This document shows, piece by piece, positions 43,843 to 52,886 of a stretch of 64,000 bases of DNA; position 1 is the first letter of the stretch; the number at the start of each line of letters is the position of its first letter. The stretch is from DASSUW01 sp963811895 (lineage in GTDB: Bacteria; Actinomycetota; Thermoleophilia; Solirubrobacterales; Solirubrobacteraceae): assembly GCA_963811895.1 (NCBI GenBank), contig CAWETE010000015.1, positions 248,001 to 312,000 of the forward strand, given 5' to 3'. The notes under the pieces were generated by a model. It searched no databases and had not been told where the DNA came from. It was given only the letters and a program-made list of their open reading frames with translations. The position numbers and the translations under genes were made by a program.

Positions 43843-44619
43843 GCGGCCGCTGAACTCGGGCTGGCGCTTCTCGCGGAACGCCTGCGCGCCCTCGGCGAAG
43901 TCGGCCGTCGCGGCGCAGCGCTCCTGCATCGTCACCTCGAGCTCGAGCGTGGCCGCCAGGGCCGGCTTGGCCGACGCGTCCATGACGCGCTTGGCCAGCC
44001 CGACCGCCACCGGCGCGCAGGCCAGCAGGTCGTCGACCAGCCCCTGCACGGCCTCGTCGAGCTCCTCGGCCGGCGCCACCCGGTTGGCGAGGCCGATCCG
44101 CTCGGCCTCCTCGCCGCCGATCAGCTTGCCGGTCATCACGAGCTCCTTGGCGCGGCCGAGGCCGACCACCGACGGCAGCCGCGAGGAGCCGCCGACGTCC
44201 GGGATCAGGCCGATCCGGACCTCGGGCATGCCGATCAGGGCGTCGGAGGCGATCACGCGCAGGTCGCAGGCCAGCGCCAGCTCCATCGCGCCGCCGATGC
44301 AGGCGCCGTGGATCACGCAGATCGTCGGCTTGGTCATCTCCTCGGCGAGGTTCCAGGTGTCGAGGATGGGTCGGCGGAACGCGCGCAGGTCCTCGGGCGC
44401 CTCGGACAGGGCGGCCAAAGACCCCAGGTCCATGCCGGAGGAGAACATCGGGCCGGCGCCGCGGATAACGACGCAGCGCACAGAATTGTCCGCGGCCGCT
44501 TCTCGCAGCGCCTCGCCGGTGGCGAGCACCAGCTCCTCGTTGAACGCGTTGCGCTTCTCCGGCCGGTTCAGCACGACGTGACGGACGGGTCCGTGGTCTT
44601 CGGTCAGCACGAGGGTCAT
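43840..44619 (-). CDS. Enoyl-CoA hydratase/isomerase family protein
   Basis: This 259-residue crotonase has LNRPEKRNAFNEEL, the first oxyanion-hole region SSGMDLGSL, and GACIGGAMELALACDLRV for the second. Near the usual catalytic glutamates, PEVRIGLIPDVGGSSRL keeps one clear acidic residue and an aspartate, so hydratase or isomerase activity is possible. TAGGGT lies 7 nt before the ATG. The stop codon is the edge of the REPIN-like repeat. Confidence 0.9.
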   Translation of the reverse strand: MTLVLTEDHGPVRHVVLNRPEKRNAFNEELVLATGEALREAAADNSVRCVVIRGAGPMFSSGMDLGSLAALSEAPEDLRAFRRPILDTWNLAEEMTKPTICVIHGACIGGAMELALACDLRVIASDALIGMPEVRIGLIPDVGGSSRLPSVVGLGRAKELVMTGKLIGGEEAERIGLANRVAPAEELDEAVQGLVDDLLACAPVAVGLAKRVMDASAKPALAATLELEVTMQERCAATADFAEGAQAFREKRQPEFSGR

Positions 44620-44651
44620 GCCAGAGACCCTACGCGGGTAGGGATGCCGGC
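44620..44651. promoter_or_regulatory. Mirror-symmetric divergent promoter
   Basis: Only 32 bp separate two divergent ATGs. TAGGGT (44632-44627, minus) and TAGGGA (44639-44644, plus) sit 7 nt before the two starts, and the flanks are similar in both directions, giving an imperfect inverted repeat over the entire region. It looks like two leaderless promoters back to back. Confidence 0.5.
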
Positions 44652-45497
44652 ATGACCGCAGTGCGGCCCATCACGCAGCTCGACGCGCTCGACGCGCCGG
44701 CCCAGAAGATCGCCAAGGCGGTGCGTGCCGTCATCAGGCCGGGCCCGCTCAAGAACGCGCTGAGCGGTAGCTGGCTCGGCCATGCGCTGCACCCGCTGCT
44801 CACCGACGTGACGATCGGCAGCTTCACCAGCGCCGTCGCGCTCGACTGGCTCGGCGGCGACGAGTCGGAGCCGGCCGCCCAGCGGCTGATCGGCCTCGGC
44901 CTGCTCAGCACGCTGCCGACCGTCTCCAGCGGCTACACGGACTGGGCCGACACGGAGCTGGCGAACGAGGCCGTGCGTCGCGTCGGCGTCGTACATGCGG
45001 CGGGCAACTTCACCGCGGCCTCGCTGTTCGCCGCCAGCTGGCTCGCCCGCCGCCGCGGCGACCAGGGCCGCGGCCGCGCGCTCGCGCTGGCCGCCGGCGG
45101 GGTGATGGCCGGCGCCGCTTACCTCGGCGGCCACCTCACACTGGCCGAGGGCGTCGGCGTCGACCACACGACGTTCGAGGACGCCACCGAGGACTGGACG
45201 GCGGTGCTCGACGACGCCGAGCTGTCCGACGGCCGGATGCGCTGCGTCGAGGCCGACGGCACGGCGGTGGTGGTGGCGCGCGCCGGCGGCAACCTGTACG
45301 CGCTGTCGAACCACTGCTCGCACCGAGGCGGCCCGCTGCACGAGGGCAAGCTCGAAGGCCTCGAGGTCAGCTGCCCGTGGCACGACAGCGTGTTCGACCT
45401 GCGCGACGGCGCGCTGGTCCACGGCCCGGCCGCCTATCCCCAGCCGGCCTGGGACACGCGCATCCGCGACGGTCGCATAGAGGTGCGCCGCCGGTAG
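44652..45497 (+). CDS. DUF2231 membrane domain fused to a Rieske [2Fe-2S] domain
   Basis: This 281-residue protein starts with a DUF2231-type membrane region (GHALHPLLTDVTIGSFTSAV and about three or four helices up to residue 165) and ends with a Rieske domain with both ligand pairs, CSHRGG (C222, H224) and CPWHDSVF (C241, H244). It probably is a membrane-bound electron carrier, with the Rieske part on the cytoplasmic or outer side undetermined. It is followed 11 bp later by a multi-helix membrane protein. Confidence 0.85.
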   Translation: MTAVRPITQLDALDAPAQKIAKAVRAVIRPGPLKNALSGSWLGHALHPLLTDVTIGSFTSAVALDWLGGDESEPAAQRLIGLGLLSTLPTVSSGYTDWADTELANEAVRRVGVVHAAGNFTAASLFAASWLARRRGDQGRGRALALAAGGVMAGAAYLGGHLTLAEGVGVDHTTFEDATEDWTAVLDDAELSDGRMRCVEADGTAVVVARAGGNLYALSNHCSHRGGPLHEGKLEGLEVSCPWHDSVFDLRDGALVHGPAAYPQPAWDTRIRDGRIEVRRR

Positions 45498-45508
45498 CCT
45501 CATGCGGC

Positions 45509-46498
45509 GTGCGAGAGCTTCTGCGCCCGCCGCCGCATCGTGGACCGCTGATCGCCGCCGGGGCGGTGGTGCTCGCCACCGGGCTCGTCCTGTTCGAGCT
45601 GCGGCTGATGAACGAGCTGTCGGATGTCGTGCACTTCCTCGTGCTCGGCATTCCCGCCGGCGTCATCCTCGCGCTCGGGCTGCAGGCCCCGAACGAGGAC
45701 GGCAAGCCGCCTGCCTACCAGTCGGTGCTGCTCGTCGCCGGGCTGCTGCTCCTGCTTCCCGCGCTGCTGCGCCTCGCCGACGTGCTCGGCGCCGAGGACC
45801 CCGAGGACTTCCCCGCCGGTGAGCTCACCTGGACGTTCGCGGTGGTGGCCGGCGTCGCGCTGTACGCGGCCGTCCGCCGCAACTCGGCGATCTGCCTGCT
45901 GCTCGCGTCCATCGCGGGCGTCGGCTCGCTGCTGTCCTGCTGGGAGTGGATCTTCGCGCCGGGCACGTTCACGGCCTCGCGCTGGCTGCTGGCGCTCAGC
46001 GCCGCGGCGCTCGTGATGGGCGGGCTCGCGCTGCGCGACAGCGCTGCGCGCCAGTCGGAGATCCTCATCGACGCCGCCGGCCTGGCGATCCTCTTCATCG
46101 GGATCCAGGGCGTCGTGCCGGCGTTCATCGGCGGCGACGAGGCGTTCGGCGCGGACTCCGCGCTGCCCGACCTCTGGGAGCTGGTCGTGTTCGGCGCCGG
46201 CGTCGGCCTGCTCGCATACGGCGCGCTCGACCGCTCGCCCGGGCCGGCCTGGCTGGGCTTCGCCAACCTCGTGGTGTTCGTCGGCGCGGTGGGCCTCGAC
46301 GCCGACGAGACGCTGTACTTCTGGCCGCTCGCGCTCCTCCTCGTCGGCGCGCTCATGATGGGCGCCGGCCTGCGCCCGCGCGAGCCGCTGCCGCCGGAGC
46401 CTGACGCCTACCGCGCCGGCGAGCAGCCGCTCGCCAGCCGCACCGCCGACGACGAAGTGGTGATGCGGGTGCGCGTGGATGACGCGCCGGAGCGCTAG
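45509..46498 (+). CDS. Multi-helix membrane protein of unknown function
   Basis: This 329-residue protein is mostly hydrophobic, with about nine to ten membrane helices (for example LIAAGAVVLATGLVLFEL, VLLVAGLLLLLPALL, LVVFVGAVGLDA) and a soluble acidic C-terminal tail. I do not recognise a family. The GTG start at 45509 lies 8 nt after TAGCCT; the ATG-like frames upstream are rejected. It follows the Rieske protein and precedes the carboxylase, but both junctions carry their own -10-like element. Confidence 0.75.
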   Translation: MRELLRPPPHRGPLIAAGAVVLATGLVLFELRLMNELSDVVHFLVLGIPAGVILALGLQAPNEDGKPPAYQSVLLVAGLLLLLPALLRLADVLGAEDPEDFPAGELTWTFAVVAGVALYAAVRRNSAICLLLASIAGVGSLLSCWEWIFAPGTFTASRWLLALSAAALVMGGLALRDSAARQSEILIDAAGLAILFIGIQGVVPAFIGGDEAFGADSALPDLWELVVFGAGVGLLAYGALDRSPGPAWLGFANLVVFVGAVGLDADETLYFWPLALLLVGALMMGAGLRPREPLPPEPDAYRAGEQPLASRTADDEVVMRVRVDDAPER

Positions 46499-46510
46499 TT
46501 TGACGAGCCG

Positions 46511-48031
46511 ATGACCGACGCACAGCACGTCGAAGACGCCTTCGAGCGCGCCTACGCGGGCGGCCCCGAGCGCCACAGGGAGAAGTCGGCCCAGCAGGGC
46601 AAGCTGCCCGTGCGCGAGCGCGTCGCGCGGCTGCTCGACGAAGGCTCGTTCACCGAGGACGCGCTGCTCGCCAACTGGGAGGCCGAGGGCCTCGGCGCCG
46701 ACGGCGTCGTCACCGGCCTCGGCACGATCGGCGGCCGCACCGTCGCGCTGATGGCCAACGACCCGACCGTCAAGGCCGGCTCCTGGGGCCCGAAGACGGT
46801 CGAGAAGATCCTCCGCATCCAGGAGGCCGCGCTCAGCCACCGGGTGCCGATGGTCTACCTGGTCGACAGCGCCGGCGCCCGCATCACCGACCAGGTGCAG
46901 ATGTTCCCCGGCCGCCGCCACGCCGGCCGCATCTTCTTCAACGAGGTCCGCCTCTCCGGCGCCGTCCCGCAGGTGTGCGTGCTGTTCGGCCCCAGCGCCG
47001 CCGGCGGCGCCTACATCCCCGCCTTCTGCGACGTCGTGATCATGCGCGAGGGCAACGCCTCGATGTACCTCGGCTCGCCGCGGATGGCGGAGATGGTGAT
47101 CGGCGAGAAGGTCTCGCTCGACGAGATGGGCGGCGCCAAGATGCACACCGGCGTCTCCGGCTGCGGCCATTTCCTCGTCAAGAGCGACGAGGAGGGGATC
47201 GACCTCGCCAAGCAGTACCTCTCGTACTTCCCGGGCTCGTGCGACGACGAGCCGCCCGTGGCGCCTCCCGCGGCGCCCGGGGCGGAGCTGCCGGCGATCC
47301 CCGTCGACGAGAACAAGCCGTGGAACATGCACGAGCTGATCGACGCGCTGGTCGACGAGGACTCCTTCCTCGAGGTCCACAAGCGCTGGGCCAAGGAGGT
47401 GATCGTCGGCTACGCGCGGCTCGAGGGCCGCGTGGTCGGGATCGTCGCCAACCAGCCGAAGTTCAAGGGCGGCGTGCTGTTCGTCGACTCCGCCGACAAG
47501 GCCGCGCGCTTCATCTGGACGTGCAACGCCTTCAACGTCCCGCTGCTCTTCCTGGCCGACGTGCCCGGCTTCATGATCGGCACCCAGGTCGAGCGCCAGG
47601 GCATCATCCGCCACGGCGCCAAGATGATCTCCGCCGTCTCGGAGGCGACGGTGCCGAAGCTGTCGGTGATCGTCCGCAAGGCGTACGGCGCCGGCCTGTA
47701 CGCGATGGCCGGCCCGGCCTTCGACCCCGACGCGACGCTCGCGCTGCCGACCGCCAAGATCGCCGTCATGGGACCGAGCGCCGCGGTCAACGCCGTCTTC
47801 TACAACCAGCTCCAGGCGATCGAGGACGAGCAGGAGCGCGCGGCGCGCCGCACCGAGCTGATGGAGGAGTACGCCGAGGGCGTCGACCTGCTCAAGCTCG
47901 CCTCCGAGATGGTGATCGACGCCATCGTGCAGCCCGGGGACCTGCGCGACGAGCTCGTCCGGCGCTTTGCCCGCTACCAGAACAAGGCCCGCGAATGGCC
48001 CGTCAAGCGCAACGCGATTCCGCCCGCCTGA
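46511..48031 (+). CDS. Acyl-CoA carboxylase beta (carboxyltransferase) subunit
   Basis: This 506-residue carboxyltransferase has the two crotonase-fold halves: GGRTVALMANDPTVKAGS, LVDSAGARI, GPSAAGGAYIPAFCD in the first, and VGIVANQPKFKGGVL, FLADVPGFMIGTQVE, RKAYGAGLYAMAGPAFDPD in the second. It transfers the carboxyl group from biotin to propionyl-, acetyl- or another acyl-CoA. No biotin carboxylase gene is in the window. TAGTTT lies 9 nt before the ATG. Its end overlaps the next gene by 37 bp. Confidence 0.92.
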   Translation: MTDAQHVEDAFERAYAGGPERHREKSAQQGKLPVRERVARLLDEGSFTEDALLANWEAEGLGADGVVTGLGTIGGRTVALMANDPTVKAGSWGPKTVEKILRIQEAALSHRVPMVYLVDSAGARITDQVQMFPGRRHAGRIFFNEVRLSGAVPQVCVLFGPSAAGGAYIPAFCDVVIMREGNASMYLGSPRMAEMVIGEKVSLDEMGGAKMHTGVSGCGHFLVKSDEEGIDLAKQYLSYFPGSCDDEPPVAPPAAPGAELPAIPVDENKPWNMHELIDALVDEDSFLEVHKRWAKEVIVGYARLEGRVVGIVANQPKFKGGVLFVDSADKAARFIWTCNAFNVPLLFLADVPGFMIGTQVERQGIIRHGAKMISAVSEATVPKLSVIVRKAYGAGLYAMAGPAFDPDATLALPTAKIAVMGPSAAVNAVFYNQLQAIEDEQERAARRTELMEEYAEGVDLLKLASEMVIDAIVQPGDLRDELVRRFARYQNKAREWPVKRNAIPPA

Positions 48032-48792
48032 GGCTTTTCGAGCGGCTGATCGACCACGCGGCGCTGTTCCCGCCCGCGTCGATGGACATGCCCGAGGCGA
48101 TGGAGGCCGACCGGCGGGCGCGCGCCGGCGAGCACGCCTGGATGCTCGACCGCTTCATCGTGCCCGCCTCGCGGCTGCACGAGCTGCCGCCCGACGCCCC
48201 GCGGCTGAGCGTGGTGCTCGACGGGGGAGAGGGCGACCTCGAGGCGGTCGCCTCCACGCCGCACGACGTCGAGCTCGTCGAGGCGAAGATCGATCCCGAG
48301 TGGATCCCGGACACCCAGGCGCTCGTGAACGCCAAGCTCCCCGGGGTCCGCGCGTTCTGGGAGCTCGCCCCGGGCCGCGGCCTTCGCGGGGCCGTCGCGG
48401 CGGTGCGCGAGGCGCGCGCGGGAGCGAAGATCCGCTGCGGCGGAACGACGCTCCCGTCCGTCGCCGATGTCGCGGCCTTCGTGGCCGCCTGCCGCGACGC
48501 CGGCGTCCCGTTCAAGGCCACCGCCGGCCTGCACCATCCGATCCGCAGCGGCGACCGGCACGGGTTCCTCAACCTGCTCGCCGCTGCCGTCTTCGCTGAC
48601 GGTGATCTCGAGGCCATCCTCTCCGAGGAGGATCCCGACGCCTTCACCCTCGACGAGCGCGGCTTCGGCGTCCACGACCACCATGCGGACGCGGAGACGA
48701 TCGCCGCCGCGCGCGCCGAGCTGTTCGTCGCCTACGGCTCGTGCTCGTTCGACGAGCCGACCGGGGACCTCGTCGCGCTCGGCCTGCTGTGA
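47995..48792 (+). CDS. Hypothetical protein (265 aa) overlapping the carboxylase gene
   Basis: I do not recognise a named family. The sequence is soluble and barrel-like in pattern: LFERLIDHAALFPPASMDMP, DVELVEAKIDPEWIPD, AKIRCGGTTLPSVADVAAFV, FKATAGLHHPIRS. The conserved-looking KIRCGGT and KATAGLHH suggest a phosphate- or metal-binding TIM-barrel enzyme. The ATG lies 37 bp inside the carboxylase gene, so translation is probably coupled and the product may act on the same acyl-CoA. Confidence 0.75.
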   Translation: MARQAQRDSARLRLFERLIDHAALFPPASMDMPEAMEADRRARAGEHAWMLDRFIVPASRLHELPPDAPRLSVVLDGGEGDLEAVASTPHDVELVEAKIDPEWIPDTQALVNAKLPGVRAFWELAPGRGLRGAVAAVREARAGAKIRCGGTTLPSVADVAAFVAACRDAGVPFKATAGLHHPIRSGDRHGFLNLLAAAVFADGDLEAILSEEDPDAFTLDERGFGVHDHHADAETIAAARAELFVAYGSCSFDEPTGDLVALGLL

Positions 48793-48799
48793 GCCGGCG

Positions 48800-49903
48800 A
48801 TGGCGCGCCCGCGCGTTCTGCTGCTGATCACGCTCGCGGAGACGGGCGGGGCGCAGGCCTACGTGGCCGCGCTCGCGCAGGCGCTGGCACGCGAGTACGA
48901 CGTCGTGGTCGCCGCGGGGGGCGACGGCTTCCTCGGTGAGGCCAGCCGCCGGGCAGGCGTGCGCTACGTGTCGCTGCGCCATCTCCGGCGGCCGCTCCAC
49001 CCGCTCCACGACGCCCTCGCGCTCGGCGAGCTGTTCCTCCTGTTCCGTCGCGAGCGGCCGCTGGTACTCCACGCCAACAGCTCCAAGGCCGGGATCCTCG
49101 GACGGCTCGCCGGCCTCGCGGCGCGTGTGCCGGTGCGGCTGTTCACCGTCCACGGCTGGGCCTTCAAGGCGCACGAAGGCCGCGCGTCGACGGCGTACCT
49201 GTGGGCCGACCGCGCGATGAGCCCGCTGACCACGACGACCATCTGCGTCGCCCACGGCGAACGCGACGCGGGGCTGCGCGCCCGCACCTGCCGCCCGGCC
49301 CGCACGGTCGTCATCCACAACGGCGTGCCGCTCGACCGCCCGCGGCGCTCGCCGGGGCCTGCGAGCCGGCCGGCGACGATCGTGAGCGTCGGCCGCCTGC
49401 GGGCGCCGAAGGACTTCGTGACCCTCGTCCGGGCGATGGCGGCACTCGAGCCCGGCTCGGCTCGTCTCCGCATCGCCGGCGACGGCCCCGAGCGGGCCGC
49501 TCTGGCCGCCGAGGTGGGCCGGCTCGGGCTCGACGAGAGCGTCGAGCTGCTGGGCACGCGCACCGACGTCCCCGAGCTGCTCGCCGGCGCGGACGTCTTC
49601 GTGCTCGCCAGCGACTCCGAGGGCCTACCGATGTCCGTGCTCGAGGCGATGGCCGCCGGACTGCCGGTCGTCGCCTCCGCGGTGGGGGGAGTCCCGGAGC
49701 TCGTCCGCGATGGCGAGACCGGCGTCCTCGTGCCTCCCCGCGACAGCGCCGCGCTCGCCCGCGCACTTGCCCCGATCGTCGGCGATCCCGAGCTGCGCGA
49801 CCGGCTCGGCGACGCCGGGCGGCGCCGCGTGGAGCGCGAGTTCTCGCTCGCGCGCTTCGAGCGCGAGCATCTCGAGCTCTACCGGAACCGCGCCCGGCGA
49901 TAG
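48800..49903 (+). CDS. Glycosyltransferase family 4
   Basis: This 367-residue GT-B enzyme has an N-terminal acceptor domain (LLITLAETGGAQAYVAALA) and the donor-site pattern FVLASDSEGLPMSVLEAMAA with GLPVVASAVGGVPELV. It should add a sugar from a nucleotide donor to a lipid-linked glycan. It opens the polysaccharide region and is convergent with the deacetylase, overlapping it by 25 bp. Confidence 0.9.
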   Translation: MARPRVLLLITLAETGGAQAYVAALAQALAREYDVVVAAGGDGFLGEASRRAGVRYVSLRHLRRPLHPLHDALALGELFLLFRRERPLVLHANSSKAGILGRLAGLAARVPVRLFTVHGWAFKAHEGRASTAYLWADRAMSPLTTTTICVAHGERDAGLRARTCRPARTVVIHNGVPLDRPRRSPGPASRPATIVSVGRLRAPKDFVTLVRAMAALEPGSARLRIAGDGPERAALAAEVGRLGLDESVELLGTRTDVPELLAGADVFVLASDSEGLPMSVLEAMAAGLPVVASAVGGVPELVRDGETGVLVPPRDSAALARALAPIVGDPELRDRLGDAGRRRVEREFSLARFEREHLELYRNRARR

Positions 49904-50719
49904 GCGGCGCGCAGTGCCGACGGGCGGTCGTGGCCGCCCTCGAGCTTGGCGCGGAAGTCCGCCAGGCGATCGCCGCCGTCGATGGCCGTCCGCCTGAGCG
50001 CGAGCAGGTCGGAGGCGGCCGTGTTGGCGCCGGGCTCGCAGGTGGTCGCCACCGCGAACCCGGCACGCGCCACCAGCTGCCGCTCGCGCGCGCCGTACAC
50101 GACCGGCCGGGTAGCAGAAGCCGGTCACCGCGCGGCCGAGCCGTGCCTCGAGCGCGCTGTTTGGAGCTCGGCGATCTCGCTGCTCGGCGGCGTCCGGCGC
50201 GAGGGCCGTGAGGTTGGGGTGCGTGATCGTGTGGGCCTCGAAGGACAGCACCGGGCCGTCGAGCGCGACGATGTCGTCCCAGCCCAGCACCGGCGGCTGG
50301 CGCGCGTACCAGCTGAACGTGGCGGTCCCGCCGGCCACGCCGGTCGCCACGAACACGGTGGCCCGGAACTGCCGCTGCTCCAGGACCGGCAGCGCGTGCT
50401 CGGCGACGTCGCGGTAGCCGTCGTCGAAGCTGAGCGCGACGACGTTGTCGAGCCGCTCGCCCGACGTCAGCAGCCGGGCGGCCTCGACCACGTCGACGAC
50501 CCGGTAGCCCTCGGCGGCGAGCAGGTCCATCTGGTCCGCGAAGCGCCGCGGCGCGATCGCCAGCGGATCCGGATCGTCGCTGACCCGGTGGTAGAAGAGG
50601 ACCCGGAGCCCGGCGCGGCGGGGCCGCCCGCGCGCCCGCCAGGCGGCGGTGCGGAGCCGCGTCAGCGCGGGCTTGATCGCTTGGACCCAGCCCGGCCCGA
50701 GCGTCAGGCGCTCGTCCAT
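49879..50719 (-). CDS. Polysaccharide deacetylase (CE4), frame disturbed in the second half
   Basis: The N-terminal part is a clear CE4 deacetylase: VLFYHRVSDD, the LSFDDGYRD motif with catalytic and metal-binding aspartates, and HTITHPNL with the metal histidines. Near 50,105-50,190 several indels break the frame; the sequence GFCYPAG is in the first frame, but RERQLVARAGFAVATTCEPG to the stop at 49879 is in another. It would remove acetyl groups from cell-surface or secreted glycan. TAGGGT lies 9 nt before the ATG. Divergent from the FemAB-like gene. Confidence 0.78.
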
Positions 50720-50763
50720 CGCAGGCCAACCCTAATCAAACGGCGGGCGGTCAGACTCGGGCG

Positions 50764-51819
50764 GTGACGGTCGACGTCTACGACGCGATCGCGCCGCTGG
50801 CCGCGGAATGGGAGGCCCTGGCGAAGTGGGCCGGTGCGCCGCCGTTCGCGCGGCCGGGCTGGTTCAGCGCGTGGTGGCAAGCGTTCGCGAGCGGCGAGCT
50901 CGTGGTCGTGACGTTGACGAGGGCCGGACGGCTGGTGGGCGTACTCCCGCTCCGGCGTCGCGCCGGCGTCCTCGCGTCGCCCACCAACGCGCATACCCCC
51001 GGCTTCCGGCTGCTCGCCGCGGACGCGTCCGCGGCCGCCGAGCTGATCGCCTGGACCTACGCGCAGCGGCCCCGGCGCGTGCAGCTCGACTACGTCGACG
51101 CGGCCGATCCGGCCGTGGCCGAGCTGCACCGCGCGGCGGCGCGTTCGGGGCATCGCGTCGTCCGGGCTGTGGTCCAGCGGTCCCCCTACGCCGTGCTCGC
51201 TCCCGGCGAGGACGTCGAGCGCCGGCTCGGAAGCAAGGCCGCCCGCAACCTGCGCCGCAATCGCCGCCGGCTCGAGGACACCGGTCACATGGAGATCCGG
51301 ATCGAGGAAGCGCCCCGGCGGCTCGACCGGCTGCTGGAGGAGGGCTTCCGCGTCGAGGCGTCCGGCTGGAAGGCCGAGCGCGGCACGGCGATCGCGTCCA
51401 GCCCGGCCACCGTGCGGTTCTACACCGACATCGCCGACTGGGCGAGGGACGCGGGCCTGTTGAGGCTCGCGTTCCTGCGTGTGGACGGCAAGGCGATCGC
51501 CTTCGCCCTCGCGCTCCAGGACGACACGGCGTTCTACCTGCTCAAGGGCGGCTACGACCCCGCGCACCGGCGCTTCGCGCCCGGCAAGCTGCTGTTCCGG
51601 AGCCTCATGAAGCAGGCCGTCGCGTCCGGCGCGCAGCGCTTCGAGTTCCTCGGAGCGGCCGAGCCGTGGAAGCTGGAGTGGACGGAGGAGTGCCATGAGC
51701 GCATCCTCGTGCGGTCCTACGCGCCCACGGTGCTGGGCACCGCGGATCGCGCCGCCCAGACCGCGTATCTGCGCTACGGCCGGCCGCTCGCCAAGCGAGC
51801 GCTCGCCCGCGTCCGATGA
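50764..51819 (+). CDS. BioF2/FemAB-like (GNAT-fold) acyltransferase
   Basis: This 351-residue protein looks like the GNAT-related CelD/BioF2 group: PPFARPGWFSAWWQAFASGE near the start, GSKAARNLRRNRRRLED in the middle and FYLLKGGYDPAHRRFAPGKL with FEFLGAAEPWKLEW near the end. Such enzymes acylate sugars or peptides and often sit in polysaccharide loci. A second related protein lies at 55.6-56.8 kb. CAGACT lies 6 nt before the GTG. The stop overlaps the aminotransferase start in ATGA. Confidence 0.82.
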   Translation: MTVDVYDAIAPLAAEWEALAKWAGAPPFARPGWFSAWWQAFASGELVVVTLTRAGRLVGVLPLRRRAGVLASPTNAHTPGFRLLAADASAAAELIAWTYAQRPRRVQLDYVDAADPAVAELHRAAARSGHRVVRAVVQRSPYAVLAPGEDVERRLGSKAARNLRRNRRRLEDTGHMEIRIEEAPRRLDRLLEEGFRVEASGWKAERGTAIASSPATVRFYTDIADWARDAGLLRLAFLRVDGKAIAFALALQDDTAFYLLKGGYDPAHRRFAPGKLLFRSLMKQAVASGAQRFEFLGAAEPWKLEWTEECHERILVRSYAPTVLGTADRAAQTAYLRYGRPLAKRALARVR

Positions 51820-52886
51820 GCGAGACCGTGCTGCTGCCGCTCGCGCCGCTCGATCCGCGGGCCTGGCTCGGCGGCCGCCGCGGCAGCCTTCCGTTCCCGC
51901 TGGCCGAGGAGGGCTGCCGGCTGTTCTCGCGCGCGCGGCACGGCCTGCTGGGTGGGCTGCGGGCGCTCGGCATCGGACCCGGCGACGAGGTCCTCACGCC
52001 GGCCTATCACCACGGGTCCGAGGTCGAGGCGCTCGAGCGCGCCGGCGCGCGCTGCGTCTTCTACGACTGCGACGAGAACCTCGCGCCGGACGGCGCCCAG
52101 CTCGAGCGCCTCGCCGGCGACCGCACGCGGGCGCTGCACCTGACGCACCACCTGGGCCTGCCGCAGGACGCCGCCCGCTGGCGGCGCTGGTGCGACGAGC
52201 GCGGCCTCGCGCTCGTCGAGGACGCCGCGCAGGCCTGGCTGGCCCGCACCGGGGACCGGCCGGCCGGCGCGTACGGCGACCTCGCGATCTTCTCGCTCTA
52301 CAAGACGTTCGGGCTGCCGGACGGCGGCGCGCTGCTCTGCCGCTCGGACGCGCCGGCGCCGGACGGGCCGCGCGAGGCCGCGATCCTGCGCCTCGGCCTC
52401 GAGCACGCCGCCTGGGTGGCCGGCCGGTCGCGGGCGGCGGGCGGGCTCGTGTCGCGCCTGCGTCCCTCCCGCCCGTACGACGCGGCGGCGGACCGCGACA
52501 TCGGAGTTCCACGGCCGGCCTCGGCCGCGACGCTGCTCGCTCTGCGCCGCGTGGCCGATCCGGCGGTCGCCGAGCGCCGCCGCGAGAACTACGAGCTGCT
52601 CCTGGCCCGGCTCGGGGACCGCGTGGCGCCGCCCTTCGACGCGCTCGCCCCCGGCGCCTGCCCGCTCGTGCTGCCGATCGCGGCTGCCGACAAGCCGGCC
52701 CTGCTGCGCCGCCTGCGGGCGCAGGGGATCCGCGCGCTCGACCTGTGGTCGGTCCCGCATCCGTCGCTCCCGCGCGACGGCTTCCCGCGTGCCGCGGCCC
52801 TGCGGCGCACGCTGGTCGGGCTGCCCGTGCACCAGGAGCTGCGACGGCGCGACCTGGAGCGGATCGCCGCGGCGGTCTTGTCATGA
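51816..52886 (+). CDS. DegT/DnrJ/EryC1-family sugar aminotransferase-like protein
   Basis: This 356-residue PLP-fold protein has VEDAAQAW (D136, pyridine-nitrogen partner) and SLYKTFGLPDGGAL (lysine K163 for the Schiff base). It likely aminates a keto-sugar nucleotide for the surface glycan. The usual family N-terminal substrate loop is shortened and the sequence is rather divergent. It is coupled by 4-bp overlaps to the genes on both sides. Confidence 0.85.
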   Translation: MSETVLLPLAPLDPRAWLGGRRGSLPFPLAEEGCRLFSRARHGLLGGLRALGIGPGDEVLTPAYHHGSEVEALERAGARCVFYDCDENLAPDGAQLERLAGDRTRALHLTHHLGLPQDAARWRRWCDERGLALVEDAAQAWLARTGDRPAGAYGDLAIFSLYKTFGLPDGGALLCRSDAPAPDGPREAAILRLGLEHAAWVAGRSRAAGGLVSRLRPSRPYDAAADRDIGVPRPASAATLLALRRVADPAVAERRRENYELLLARLGDRVAPPFDALAPGACPLVLPIAAADKPALLRRLRAQGIRALDLWSVPHPSLPRDGFPRAAALRRTLVGLPVHQELRRRDLERIAAAVLS

